Source: Diplonema papillatum (Eukaryota; Euglenozoa; Diplonemea; Diplonemida; Diplonemidae). Taken from it: 64,000 nt of DNA. The stretch is taken from NCBI GenBank assembly GCA_030068145.1, contig JAPJBO010000044.1, forward strand, positions 372,001 through 436,000, given 5' to 3'. The position numbers were made by a program, and so were the translations under genes. Shown in pieces: positions 1-10,595 of this stretch (the first letter of the stretch is position 1; the number at the start of each line of letters is the position of its first letter). Under the pieces are notes generated by a model. It was not told the DNA's origin and did no database searches. It saw nothing but the letters and a program-made list of their open reading frames with translations.

Positions 1-145
1 TGCTCCTGGTCGCTTTTTCGTCCAACCGGTGCGAGCAGGCGTTCATCCGCACCCACGCCTCCGACGGCGCCACGCAGCCGCCTGAGTACGCGCCGCTTCC
101 GCCTTTCGTCCCGTCTCAGGGCGTCCGCGCAGTTGCTGTCCGCCG
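1..145 (+). CDS. Partial exon at the left edge, possibly WDR59-like
   Basis: The frame starting at base 3 is open across the left edge and reads LLVAFSSNRCEQAFIRTHAS, followed by a proline-rich stretch ending VRAVAVR. A plausible splice donor (GTATTT) follows base 145. The exon would end with two bases of a codon, which fits acceptors near 3638-3641 in the next recognised exon, so it may encode the start of the RWD region of the same WDR59-like protein. That link rests only on phase and position. GC content is higher than in the following sequence. A second frame is also open here, so the coding call is weak. Confidence 0.35.
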
Positions 146-366
146 GTATTTTGTTCCTTACTGGTCTGTCGTGTCGATCGAAGATTTTAGAAGATCAGCA
201 GTATTATTATGCTGCCGAGTCCTTACAGTTGCCCGCAAGCCTATCCCTTGTGGTACCTGCATTTCAAGTACAGTGGGCCCCTTCAACACTTGCACACGGT
301 TTCAATTTCGTTGCTAGGTTTCGTAACCCGAAAAGACTTCGTTTCTTCACCTCGGTTGCGAGCACC

Positions 367-690
367 CGCTTTGCAGGAAATACTCGACGTAGCTGCTTCG
401 ACTCCAAATGGAAGGAGAGGTAAGAGGCAAACACAATACAAACACAATCTGATTTGTTCTTCGCTTACACCACCGTGTGTTGTCTTCTCACTCAGGACTT
501 GACCTGTTGTGTTTGTGTGATTTGTCGTGTCTGTGTGTCTTGTCGTGTAGGGGTAGACCCGCATGACGTCCGTTCAACACGTGTTTCGGTAGTTACAGCA
601 CTTGGGATCCCTTCTGTTCTTTGTCGAGCAGCATCGTCGAGCATTTCCTTTCAAACTGGCGCTGTATGTAAAAATACTCGCATGCGGATT
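367..690 (-). repeat. Dispersed family F, minus-strand copy
   Basis: This is the reverse complement of 37550-37830. Its 5' end on the minus strand carries GCGCCAG..AAGGAAAT..GCTGC, and its far end matches GAGTCGAAGCAGCTACGTCG. It lies in the presumed intron or 5' flank of the WDR59-like gene. Confidence 0.7.
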
Positions 691-947
691 CCCAAAAAGA
701 GGAACCGTGTTGTTGTTGTCCACCCGCGCGCAATTCAAGGTTAATCTGCAAGGTATCAGCAAGCCAGCTAAGGAGAGCAAACCGTGAATGATCCTTTGGT
801 CGGTGTGACTGAATTAAACGGATGTTAAATTGGCGGATGGAGAAGGAACAACGTCTCCGAGTGACTCTCCCAGGAGGCAATTTAATTCGACATCAAAAAG
901 GGCAGTTCGTGACAGTGGGGGGTTAGGGCCTTCTCCCTCTGAGCATA

Positions 948-1035
948 TCAGCCGCCTGACAAACCGGACTCACATGGCTGTCCTGTCTGCAGACACTCAG
1001 GGTCCACTGATGTTGTCCCGTGGCTCCAGTCCCTA
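948..1035 (+). repeat. Family B, fragment
   Basis: CAGCCGCCTGACAAACC, then CTGTCTGCAGACACTCAGG, matches the centre of the family B copies at 30137 and 35098. Both ends are missing. Confidence 0.6.
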
Positions 1036-1589
1036 TTGATCCCGCGCAACGAGGCCTTGACGAAACTCAAAAGAGAACCGCTAAAACTTCGTTTTGATGC
1101 CTTCTCGGGTTAAGAGACCAACAAAAAGAGTCGAGAGAATCGATCCCTTGTTATTCCATGCTTTATCATTCACGGCGAAAGCCTGCTTTGGGCACGCTGG
1201 TTTGTTCACAGTAACATCGGTGGTCGACCCGTATGCGTATGGTGTACGCGTAAGCGCTTTCATCCCGATGAAGAGATTACTTGCAACATTCCCACTGTTC
1301 ATAGAGCACAGGTCTTGATGCGAGGGGTTTATCCCAGCCTTCTGAATACCAGTAGTACGCTGATGCAGCAAACTGGGCCACCTGCACCTCCTTGCCACCT
1401 GAGCTCTGGATCCGACTACGAGCTTTTTAACAGCAGCAGCAAGAATCGAAGCCCGGTGCAAAGTGTGGTGTTGAGCACATACGATTGCACTTTCCCACGT
1501 AGACATGAAAAGACGCTTAGAGCATAGGAGGCATGTAGCATACATGAGACGCAAGATTCTGCCTAAACACTTGAAGGGGGTGCCCCCCC

Positions 1590-1778
1590 AGCACGGGTGG
1601 TCCTGGCTGTGACGAGCTACGAACACACACCGCAGTCCTGTCTGCAGACACTCAGGTTCCGCGCTGATGATGGTCCGCCTTATGTGTCCGTGGCTTAAAG
1701 GACCGAAACACGGCGCAGACGGGACCAGTGCGGTGTTGAGCACATACCCATTCCAAGCACGTTCTTGCAAACCCCCCC
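1590..1778 (+). repeat. Family B copy
   Basis: Begins GTGGTCCTGGCTGTGACGAG and runs through CTTATGTGTCCGTGGCTTAA to CATTCCAAGCACGTTCTTGC, ending in a C-run. It is nearly identical to 30137-30343 and 35098-35290. Confidence 0.8.
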
Positions 1779-1904
1779 CCTACCCCCAACTACTCTACGG
1801 CACCAGAAAGTCCAAAAAGACCATGGTAAAGAAAGTAGAAAGAGAAAAAAGAAGTTGTCGACAACGAAAGAAAGAAAAGAACAGAAAATAAGACTCTGCA
1901 TCCG

Positions 1905-1980
1905 CGAAGAAGACTTGATGCTAGCATCAAACACATGAGAGGCAAGTATCGCCTGAACACGAAACTAAGATTTTCCCCCC
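1905..1980 (+). repeat. Family A copy (GATGCTAGCATC palindrome)
   Basis: Contains TTGATGCTAGCATCAA, a perfect 16-bp palindrome, then ATGAGAGGCA and AACTAAGATTTTCCCCCC. This copy has CGCCTGAACACGAAAC where most have CTGCCTAAACATTAAAC. Confidence 0.75.
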
Positions 1981-2207
1981 AGAATGCTGTATATCCGCCG
2001 GTGGCCCTCACTGATCAAAAACACAACGGACACAGACTCGATACTGAAGTTGAGCGCGCGCTGCATCTTCTCATTGTGTACTCATCCGGGCACTTGGTGT
2101 CTCGGCAGTTTCTGGTCAAACCGATGGACGTCCTGCTTGACAGGCAAGTCAAGCTTTTGCAAGACCGGAAGGATGTTGAACTAGTCAAGTATGCCCCTCT
2201 TTTCTCG

Positions 2208-2665
2208 AAGAAGAAGAAGAAGAAGAAAGAAAAAGGCCGTTCCTGGTCCAGGAACGTGACGGTCAACCACAGCTTGCAAAGCTTGAGTCGTCCCGAGTCT
2301 TCAGCCATCTCACGTCACGGCTGCTCGACCACGTGCTGTTCGGAAGTAGCCTCGATTGGCAGGCCTCCTGTCTCGTGCCCCATCGGTTGCTGATTGCAGC
2401 ACATGTCTCTGGGGGGAAGTCGCCTCCTTTTACACGTGGTCAGCGAGGGGAGCTGTGGTCTAGTCAGATATCTTCTGCAGGATTAGCATTCTTTCGAGAA
2501 AAGAGGCGGTACTGCAGAGCCACGGGCCTACGGGTCAAGTGGCTACCGATTTCCCAAACTAAAGCATCAAGGCTTGGCGAACCTTGGGCTTGGCGCTCGC
2601 GCTGAACACAAGCTCGTCGAGACGGTCAGCCCCAGGGCAGAGCGGAGGGGGTTGTAGCACTGTGC
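2208..2665. repeat. Two family C copies facing each other
   Basis: The left arm, 2208-2300 (+), has the (GAA)n head and GGTCCAGGAACGTGACGGTC. The right arm, 2503-2665 (-), is the reverse complement of the distal half (GTACTGCAGAGCCACGGG to TTGTAGCACTGTGCTG). About 200 bp of unrelated sequence separates them. Confidence 0.7.
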
Positions 2666-2861
2666 TGCTTCCGTCAGGTGCACCATCATTGATTCCCTCC
2701 GTTCCACGGAGGGATTCTTTCCATCATTGATTCCCTCGCGCACACCCACACACAGGTTGCAGTCCGCCGACAATGCGCTTCACAGCATAAAGCTTCGCGT
2801 CAGGGTACCGGCCCTTCAGGTGTGCACGCCTACCCCCCAACACGCAATTCCTCACTTTTAT

Positions 2862-2965
2862 ATGGTAACAAGCTTGCTTGTCTATATCAAAAAGCGTCGG
2901 ATGGCAGCGTGCTGTGTTAAATCACTCAAAACAGGGTTTAAACACGTACGCACAAACAAAAGCTC
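2862..2965 (+). repeat. Family E copy
   Basis: GGTAACAAGCTTGCTTGTCT through GCGTCGGATGGCAGCG to AAACAGGGTTTAAACACGTA. It matches 38668-38757, and more weakly 4185-4262. Confidence 0.65.
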
Positions 2966-2974
2966 GCCCAGTGT

Positions 2975-3240
2975 GCGCGCGATCAGCCGGCTTGCCGGCT
3001 GATTACAGTTCGAGCCTTTTGTTTTACCGGCAGACTCGCAAAAAATCAGTCGATTTTCAACCGTATCTTTGGCTATGCCGCCCAAAACGGAGCGGAACCA
3101 GCTTGATGCACAAACCCGGCAAGATGTGAATCAAGATGTTGTCGCAAAACCTTCTGATCGGCAGACCAAAAATCAGCCGGCTGATTATCAGCCGGTCAGT
3201 AGTGCAAGACTTTTTTCCCCGGCTGAAATCAGCCGCTTTT
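2975..3240. repeat. Cluster of ATCAGCCGGCTGAT palindromes
   Basis: GATCAGCCGGCTTGCCGGCTGATT near 2980-3003 and AATCAGCCGGCTGATTATCA at about 3171-3190, plus two half-sites, could form hairpins. Nothing coding is seen here. It lies a few hundred bases before the RWD exon of the WDR59-like gene. Confidence 0.5.
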
Positions 3241-3504
3241 TTCCTAGCAAAGACTGCGCTCACCCTTGCGGCACCCCCAAACACGTTCGTTGCAGTTTCC
3301 CCAAAAAAGAAACTAGCGAGTGGGGAATCGGCTAACGAAGTTGCGGTGTCTTTCTCGGTCGGGTAGGACGTGCTGTACTTCTCTTGTTTGCGCCTCAACA
3401 TACGTTTGCCGTGCCGCCATATGTCCGCCACCGGCATAAAAAGGGGGGCGACGGGGGGGACAAAGCCATGGTTTGCCATGCCGTCAAATGTCCGTCAAAA
3501 AATA

Positions 3505-3573
3505 TAAAGGTGGGGAAGGGGGGGTTCTCCGCTATGCCGGCAAGTGTCCGCCAAAGTCTAACTGACACGTTCC
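3505..3573 (+). mobile_element. Half copy of the 29-bp-TIR MITE
   Basis: The right half matches 16095-16165, including CTATGCCGGCAAGTGTCCGC and the full terminal repeat ending ACTGACACGTTCC. The left terminal repeat is absent; only diverged ATGCCG..TGTCCG pieces lie upstream at 3410-3500. Confidence 0.65.
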
Positions 3574-3608
3574 CTAGTAAACAAAGATTTTATCCTCATT
3601 CATGGCAG

Positions 3609-6600
3609 GTACCGTTCTTGGAGCAGACCCACCACAGCAGTAAGAACCCACCTGTTGTCTTCTTTGAGATCAGCGTGACGCAGGGCGAGCTGCTGCCGGA
3701 AGTGGTCGTGAAGAACGACTGCATCAGGAGCGAGAACGAGCTTTCGTTGCACGACCGGCTGATCGACGAGATCTCGGTCCGGATGAAGCAGGCCATGCTC
3801 GACGCGTTTCAGAACAGCAAGCCATGGCTGCCCAGCATGCTCGACGCGTGCAGCAACCAGCTCGCCAGCTTCGGGTCCCTGCAGCCGTCGCAGCTCAAAA
3901 AGCTGTCGTCGCCCCTGCGCATACGCGGGCCGTCGCGCACCCTCCCCGTCAGGTCGACCACGCCGGAAACCCCCGTCTCCCACAACCTTCTCCTCCCCAA
4001 GTCCATGTCCAACTGCTCCGGGTCACTCGACGGCCTCCGCGGCACGCCACCTTCGACGGGTGAACACTGCCCCTACCTCCCGGTCTCGTCGCCGCAGGTT
4101 TGCTACAAAAAGGCGTACGATGTGCAGCCAAGGTATTTCCTTCTTCTTTTTGTGTCAAACAAATGCAATTTGGCAAGAGCAAAAACCGATCGATGGCAGC
4201 GTACTATCCTCACTCCCGTTAGATGAACAAAACAGGTTTGAAGGAAGTGCGCACAAACAATGATCGAAGATCTTAGAAGATTTATACTATTCCGACGAAA
4301 ACTAACACTTGGTTATTACCCTGCCGCTAACCCGAGAAAAACACCGCATATTCACCTCTCGCCAATCTCCCCAACCATTGCTTTCTGAAGTGAAAATACT
4401 GTCGACACGTCACTGCGGCTTCTTAATACTCGAAACACTGTTACAGTCTAAGAATGGTCGCTTTTTCTTTGCGCACCAGCGAAGTCACCTGCTGATTTTC
4501 ATGTAGTACGCGTTGCCAACTCCCGGTTGTCAGCATAAAACATGATCCCGGTAGCTCCACATTTGCGCCGGTAAAGACCGGCGCCCAGCGAGACTAGAGG
4601 CAGCAGTTAAAGTTCGGGAAACAGTAAAGTTCGGGCGAAGCTAAGTTCTGGCGAAGCAAAGTTCGGGCGAAGCAAAGTTCTGGTGAAGCTAAGTTCGGCG
4701 AAGCTAAGTCAGCAGCAAAGTTCGCTGCTAGGTTCTGGGGAGGCTAAGTTCTGGTGAAAGCAAAGCTCGGGCGAAGCAAAGCAAAGTTCGGGCGAAGCTA
4801 AGTTCTGGTGAAAGCAAAGTTCAGCAGCAAAGTTCGGGCGATGCTAAGTTCTGGTGAGTCAAGTTCGGGCGAAGCTAAGTCAAAGCAAAGTTCGGGTGAG
4901 GCTAAGTTCTGGGGAGGCTAGCAAAATTCCGGCGAAGCTAAGTTCTGGTGAAGCTAAATTCGGCGAAGCAAAGCAAAGTTCGGGTGAAGCTCAGTTCTGG
5001 GAAAGCTAAGTTCTGGTGAAGCAAAGTTCGGGCGACACAAAGTTCGGGCGAAACAAAGTTCGGGTGAAGCTAAGTTCTGGGGAAGTTCTGGTAAGCACAG
5101 TTCTGGTGAAAACAAAGCTCGGCAGCAAAGTTCGGGCGATGCTAAGTTCTGGTGAAGTTCCGTTCGGGCGAAGCTAAGTCAAAGCAAAGTGCAAAGTTCG
5201 GACGAAGCAAAGCAAAGTTCGGGCGAAGCTAAGTTCGGCGAAGCAAAGCAAAGTTCGGGTGAAGCTAAGTTCTGGGGAGGCTAAATTCTGGTGAAAGCAA
5301 AGTTCGGGCGAAGCAAAGCTCGGGCGATGCTAAGTCAAAGCAAAGTTCGAAACAAAGTTCGGGTGAAGCTAAGTTCTGGGGAAGTTCTGGTGAAGCAAAG
5401 TTCTGGTGAAAGCAAAGTTCTGGCGAAGCAAAGCAAAGTTGAGTTCGGGTGAAGCTAAGTTCTGGGGAGGCTAAATTCTGGTGAAAGCAAAGTTCGGGCG
5501 ATGCTAAGTCAAAGCAAAGTTCGAAACAAAATTCGGGTGAAGCTAAGTTCTGGGGAAGTTCTGGTGAAGCAAAGTTCGGGCGATGCTAAGTTCTCGTAGT
5601 AAAGGTCGGGCGATGCTAAGTCAAAGCAAAGTGCAAAGTTCGGGCGAAGCAAAGCAAAGTTCGGGCGAAGCTAAGTTCTGGTAAGCTAAGTTCGGCGAAG
5701 CAAAGCAAAGTTCGGGTGAAGCTAAGTTCTGGGGAGGCTAAGTTCTGGTGAAAGCAAAGTTCAGGCGAAGCAAAGCAAAGTTCCGGCGAAGCAAAGCAAA
5801 GTTCGGGCGAAGCTGAGTTCGGGTGAAGCTAAGTTCTGGGGAGGCTAAATTTTGGTGAAAGCAAAGTTCGGGCGAAGCATAGTTCGGGCGATGCTAAGTC
5901 AAAGCAAAGTTCGAAACGAAATTCGGGTGAAGCTAAGTTCTGGGGAAGTTCGGCGAAGCAAAGCAAAGTTCGGGCGATGCTAAGTTCTGGTAGTAAAGTT
6001 CGGACGATGCTAAGTCAAAGCAAAGTGCAAAGTTCGGGCGAAGCAAAGCAAAGTTCGGGCGAAGCTAAGTTCTGGTAAGCTAAGTTCGGCGAAGCAAAGC
6101 AAAGTTCGGGTGAAGCTAAGTTCTGGGGAGGCTAAGTTCTGGTGAAAGCAAAGTTCAGGCGAAGCAAAGCAAAGTTCTGGCGAAGCTGAGTTCGGGTGAA
6201 GCTAAGTTCCGTCCGGGCCTGAAGTATGCAAATACCCGGTGCCAAATCACTGGTCAAGAAAACCCCGGAGCGAGGGAATTGACCGAAGACCAAGGGGCAC
6301 CAAAAAAGGTCCTCGGCGGGGTTCGAACCCGGGAACTCCAGCCCTCAACCCTGGCGCCGTTCACTCTGCCATCACGGTGTCAATTTCCAGGGGCAAAAAA
6401 AGCTTCACAAAAATTCTGACCCAAAAAAACACTACGAAAAAGTGCCCCCGGGCTTCGCCCCCGACCCCCTAAAAAGTGGGGTTGGCTCGATAGAGCTATT
6501 AGCATACCTCTAGTCTCGGAAAATTTAGAGAAAAGTACCTTAGGGGCCTAGGAACAAAATTTAAATGACCTTAGGGGCCTAATCGGGGACCTTTAGGTCC

Positions 6601-9227
6601 TCAAAATGATTTAAAAATTTGTTTGTTCCCGGGGGGAAAATACGAACATGCTCAAAAAGCGCTAAGTACAATGCCTGCACAACTCTAAAAACGAAGGTAC
6701 TCGGCTGCGGTTTTTACGTCGAACGGCAGCTTGCTGTGCTACGGTTTTGGCAAGGACACGACGCCGAAGGTGCACATTTTGAGGAGCGTCGCCCGGGATG
6801 CGCTGGAAGCGCCGAAGGCGTGGGACCTGACGCCCACCGTCGAAGCTTGCATCGCCAACAGCCACCGGGAGAGCGACAAGAAGCAGCAGACGATGTGGCG
6901 CGCGGTGGCGGCCCTGCTCAGCTCCCGGCCGAGCCGGTCCTTCGTCCTGAAGTCGGCTGTCGGCGCCGTGCTGCAGACGCTGCTCGCCGGGCAACGGTAC
7001 TACTCGTGCGGCGCGGTCGCCAGCATCCTCCTCTTGCACGCCTCCAGCACGCCGCAGGGCGGCCTCCCCGCGTCCGCCCAATCGTCGCCGGCCTTCGTGA
7101 GGCCGCTGTCCTCATTCATCTCGTTACCCCCGCGGACCGATGGAGACCCGGTATGCATTTGGTTCGACTTCGACTCAGGCACTGTTTTGTCTTGCACTTG
7201 GTTCGACTTGAGTTTTGTTTTTTACCAAACATGCAATGTTGGAGGAAATAAGAACGCGTCACAGGCCTTCCACGGCGTTTCCTTGCGCCCTGTACCAAGA
7301 AACAAACGTCCAGGGCAAAGCGTTCAACGAAAAATACTAGAACGAAAAATATGTCAAGTTGGAAACCTCACAGCAGGAAGGTGAAGTTCACCTACCCTTC
7401 GAGCGGGTGACGGGACAGCGCCCCCTGAAGGGGGTAAAACTGCTGACCGAGGCAGCCGCCGGCTTCGTCGGCGAGCGTTTCTCCTCGGACGAGGCCACCG
7501 CGGTGCAACAGCTTCGCACCGTCGTCGCTCGGGTGTTGGCAGCGTTCAACGAAAAACAATTCCCTCCCCTCATCATTTTCCGGTTTCAACCGTGATTAGC
7601 CAGTGACGCGTCTTATTTTTGCATAAGCACCTGCTTTGTAGGAAATACTTGAGGAGGCTGCCAGCTGCAAAAGATCAAAGGAGGTAAACTGTGCTGCAGC
7701 CCACACGAAACACAGGTGAATCCGGGTTTAGTGGCGGGCGTAAGTGTTCAACAAAAAGGACCATTTTGTAGTCGTATTGTTTCTCCCCCTCTAGCCTCCT
7801 TCGAAGTAAGCACAAGGCAGCCCCTCGAGTATTTTTACAGTTGGTTCGACTCATCGTGCAGCTTCCTGACTTTGGAAGCAAGATACGTACCGCGGTGTTT
7901 CAGGGATGAGGAAGGGGGCGCTTCTCGATCTTTGGAGGCATAAAAGCTCGAGCGATGGGCGCAACTGGCGTTTTTGTTGGCTCTAGCCGGGGCGGACCCA
8001 GTCATTTCGTCCCGGCGCTCCCGTTTCCCTGATGACCACGCTTGAACCTTTGCGAGTTTTTTCTACGAGTCTTTGTGAGTTTAGCCTTGCACTTGGCTTG
8101 ACTTCGACTCGGTGTGAGTTTTGGCCTTCGCGATTTGATGAATGGCGCATTTTTCTGATGGTCGCAAGCCGCGTTGAGGCCGAAAGTGTATTGTGCTCTA
8201 CCCACTGAGTCTTCAGCCCCCCCCCTCAAGGTTTCATTCCCCACTTTGGGAGCCGTACACTCCCCTCTTTACAACGTCTATTTTCTATTTTGCATCCCTT
8301 TCCTAGACGACATCTTCCTCGAAGAAGACTTGATGCTAGCATCAACCATGCATGAGAGGCAGTGCTCTGCCTAAACATTAAACTAAGATTTTCCCCCGGT
8401 ACCAATTGCGCCCCAGTCGAAGATATTCATCGGCGTTTTCAGTGTCTGCATCTCCGAGGCGCGGGGGCAGGTTGCTTACAGCGAACGAACCTGCACCACT
8501 TTTCCGCAGCCGTCACCATGGCTGAAGAAGATGCCGTCGGGGGCGTCGGAGGCGGAAGCCGAGAGTCTCGTATGTCATATCTCTTTCAGCCAGTGCCGGG
8601 GGGGGGACTATTTTGCGTTGCTTGCAGGGGAGTACAAATGAGCGACGTAATCCGTGTAAGCTGATGGCTTGCACTTACCAGGCGCTTCTCATTCAACGAG
8701 AATAAATGCAATCATCGATCCTCATCGCAACACAAGTTCAAAATATTTCCCGTCGCCATCAAGAGGTAGTCGAAAAGCTCTCAAACTCGTGGGAAGTCCG
8801 AAGTTTATCTGGCAGGCCTTTCCCCCGGTAGAAACTGTGCACTAAACAGGATGGCTGCATGATCCCGCCGCCAATGCGGCGAACTGTTTATTCGTGCATT
8901 CGGGCGCTTCTGACGGCTGCGATGGTGTCCGGATGTCTGAAGCTCGAGAGGGAGGCCGCTTCGGCCATGTATGTACTCCTCCGCATTTGCAAGCTGCAAG
9001 CTGCAGACGGGGGGCCCGAAGAGCAGATCGGGCTCGAGTATGACGTTCCTCGGCCGCGGACCCTGTGCTCCGTCTGCGGGTGCGAAATCAGGGGACTGCT
9101 GGTCACGTGCGTCCGCTGCAATCACGCGTCGCACCTCGACTGCTCTCGCCGCTGGTTCGGCGACGCTGGAGGCATGCGTCCCTGCCCGGAGGGCTGCGAT
9201 TGCGCTTGCGTTTTTACGTGGACGTGA
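3609..9227 (+). CDS. WDR59-like GATOR2 subunit, RWD region to C-terminal RING
   Basis: In the known family, WDR59 is a scaffold of the GATOR2 complex, which relieves GATOR1 inhibition of TORC1 when amino acids are plentiful, at lysosome- or vacuole-like membranes. Proposed exons are 3609 or 3638 to 4132, 6697-7150, 7377-7433 (3' limit unsure), 8417-8569 and 8850-9227 (TGA at 9225). Exon 1 holds the end of an RWD domain (PPVVFFEIS, then LPSMLDACSNQLASF, like the family's CLEPCLRQLVSCLESF). Across the first junction the protein reads QPRYSAAVFTSNGSLLCYGF, matching the family's SGARF..GYLVYF block. Exon 2 continues with the helical block (TVEACIANS, AVAALLSS, SAVGAVLQTLL). The last exon gives the zinc RING: CSVCGCEIRGLLVTCVRC, HASH, then CPEGCDCAC. 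Phases agree at the first junction (2/1) and elsewhere at 0. The WD40 propeller is not seen and should lie upstream. Middle exon 7377 is the least certain; its frame stays open and helix-like to about 7560. Confidence 0.78.
4575..6400 (-). mobile_element. tRNA-headed SINE-like element with minisatellite body, copy 1
   Basis: On the minus strand a tRNA-like head (about 6309-6390) has an A box (TGGCAGAGTGAACGG), an anticodon-like hairpin with TGA, a B box (GGTTCGAACCC) and a T6 run after GAGGACC. It is followed by about 1.6 kb of minisatellite and the end GTCTCGC (4596 on the + strand as GCGAGACTAGAGGCAGCAG). The order matches the copy at 22735-23345. The acceptor stem does not pair, so this is not a working tRNA gene. 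It lies in the intron 4133-6696 of the WDR59-like gene, antisense to it. Confidence 0.7.
4610..6208. repeat. AAGTTCGGGCGAAGCT minisatellite
   Basis: A degenerate array of 14-17-bp units around AAGTTC(G/T)GGxGAAGC(A/T), with higher-order blocks such as GCAAAGTTCGGGTGAAGCTA and AAGTTCTGGGGAGGCTAA repeated many times. It shows no ORF structure and forms the body of the tRNA-headed element. Confidence 0.9.
7218..7330 (+). repeat. Family D block, copy 1
   Basis: From TACCAAACATGCAATGTTGG to CGTCCAGGGCAAAGCGTTCA. It is nearly identical to 39247-39361 (one substitution noticed in the shared core), where it lies inside a hAT MITE. Here no terminal repeats are visible. Confidence 0.8.
7620..7838 (+). 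repeat. Family G copy
   Basis: CATAAGCACCTGCTTTGTAG through GTTTAGTGGCGGGCG to AGCACAAGGCAGCCCCTCGA. It matches 36768-36945, and a short piece occurs in reverse at 23485-23525. The head resembles family F. Confidence 0.65.
8230..8398 (+). repeat. Family A copy, long form
   Basis: Shares GAGCCGTACACTCCCC and ATCCCTTTCCTAGACGACAT upstream of the palindrome with 21150-21297. Its C-rich 3' end lies 18 bp before the acceptor of the exon at 8417, so it may supply that pyrimidine tract. Confidence 0.75.
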
Positions 9228-9690
9228 ATTACGCTTTTTTTCTGAGGCTTCTGTGTCCTGGTTCGAGCGCTTTCTGCGTTCCACTCGGTGATCCGAACTT
9301 CCTGAGGCTGCTGCGCCCTAGTTCGAACGCTGTCTGCATTCCACTCGCTGATCTTCGTGTGCGGGTGCACCAAAGAGTAAAGGAACCGGTCACGGCTGCT
9401 CTCGCCGATGGTTCGGCGACGCTGGGGGCGTGCGTCCCTGCCCGGAGGGCTGCGATTGCGCTTGCGTTTTTACGTGGACGTGAATTGCGCTTTTTGCTGA
9501 GGCCTCTGTGTCCTGGTTCGAGCGCTTTCTGCGTTCCACTCGGTGATCCGACCCTACTAGGCTGCCGCGTCCTAGTTCGAATGCTGTCTGCATTCCACTT
9601 GATGTTCTTCGTGTGCGGATGCGCCAAAGAGTATATAAGCCGGTCACGGCTGCTCTCGCCGCCGGTTCGGCGATGTCGAAGGCGTGCCTT
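9141..9690 (+). repeat. 255-bp tandem duplication of the WDR59-like 3' end
   Basis: Units begin at TGCTCTCGCC at 9141, 9397 and 9651, so the spacing is 256 and 254 bp with about 2.2 copies. The unit contains the codons for the final zinc ligands (CPEGCDCAC), the stop and roughly 150 bp of 3' sequence. Only the first copy is in frame with the gene. The second copy ends with TATATAAG at 9632-9639 where the first has GTAAAGGA, so a TATA-like sequence arose in the duplicate. Confidence 0.85.
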
Positions 9691-10369
9691 GGGAAACGAA
9701 GATACGAGCAGCTTTAACTCTAAAAAAGGTTCCCCCGCAAAATTGGCTGGACGCAATTTGCATCATGCGTGCATAAAGAGACACGACGGGCGAGGTGCTG
9801 TACGCAACCGAGCCAGCATAAGCAACAGCAAAAGCCTGCACTTGGAAAGAAAACTCCATCTCAAGTCAAACAGAGACTTCAAAACCCGCAAGAAACAGTC
9901 TAAAGATTGCTCCGGTCGAAGTCAGCAGTTCCCCAACCACGGTCGGTCCTCTGATTGTTTTATCTGCTACGGGTTCGTGTTCAGCGCAAGCGCCAGGCCC
10001 AGGGTAAGTTTGGTACAAAAGTCGCTTAGCCACTTGACCCGCAGACCCAGCAGTACCGCCGAACACTGAAGCTTGGCTCCCGTCCAGCAGGACATGCAGT
10101 AGGAAAAAAAGAACGAAAGAGGCAACTAGTGGGCGGCGAACGGGTAACACTCCGAACAGCGCCGTAAATCGTTGCATCTCCTGCCCTCCCGAGAACGTAA
10201 ACCCTTGAATGTTTTCCTTGACCGGAAGCAACCGACGCGAAAAGCGGGAGTGGGGGAAACCATGAAAGCGCGGGCCTTGCTAGCTCCTTCCTCCCCTCCC
10301 GATTCCGTGAGCGTCGCGAATGCTTTGTTTTCTGTTCATCCTCTTCTTCTGTTCTTGCACGCTTGGCAG
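9691..10369 (+). other. Gap without a recognised gene
   Basis: Contains a degenerate family C fragment (about 9975-10090, GTTCAGCGCAAGCGCCAGGC and CAGTACCGCCGAACACTGAA). The rest shows no repeat or coding pattern that I recognise. Confidence 0.5.
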
Positions 10370-10446
10370 CCATGTACAAACGCCAGCAAAACGGCTTTCA
10401 TTGAGAAGTGTCATACGAAGACTCGCCGTGTGTTCCGCCTGTCCAG

Positions 10447-10595
10447 CCTGGAATCTTGTCAATCCAACCGCCTCCCGACGCCACTTTGAATGCGCACGGA
10501 CAACCACCTCGAGAGCCCACGAACCCCCCGGAGCTGCGGTGCAAACGCTGCTTCACCGACCTCAGGGGCCTGCTTACGCACGAACGTTTTTGCAC
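10447..10595 (+). CDS. Candidate exon with a C2HC zinc-finger-like motif
   Basis: After a pyrimidine-rich acceptor (CTGTCCAG), the open frame reads a proline-rich segment (PGILSIQPPPDATLNAHG) and then ELRCKRCFTDLRGLLTHERF followed by Cys-Thr, giving spacing C-x2-C-x9-H-x3-C. A good donor (GTACGT) follows base 10595. An in-frame TGA at 10402 sets the upstream limit. The exon ends with two codon bases left over, which does not fit the next recognised exon at 11604 directly, so either an exon between them is missing or this belongs to another gene. No family could be assigned. Confidence 0.4.

Noticed and set aside
1081-1770. 229-codon minus-strand ORF, with relatives at 30168-30419 and 34994-35464
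   Set aside because: The shared peptide (QERAWNGYVLN) comes from near-identical family B DNA. Frames break at the repeat edges.
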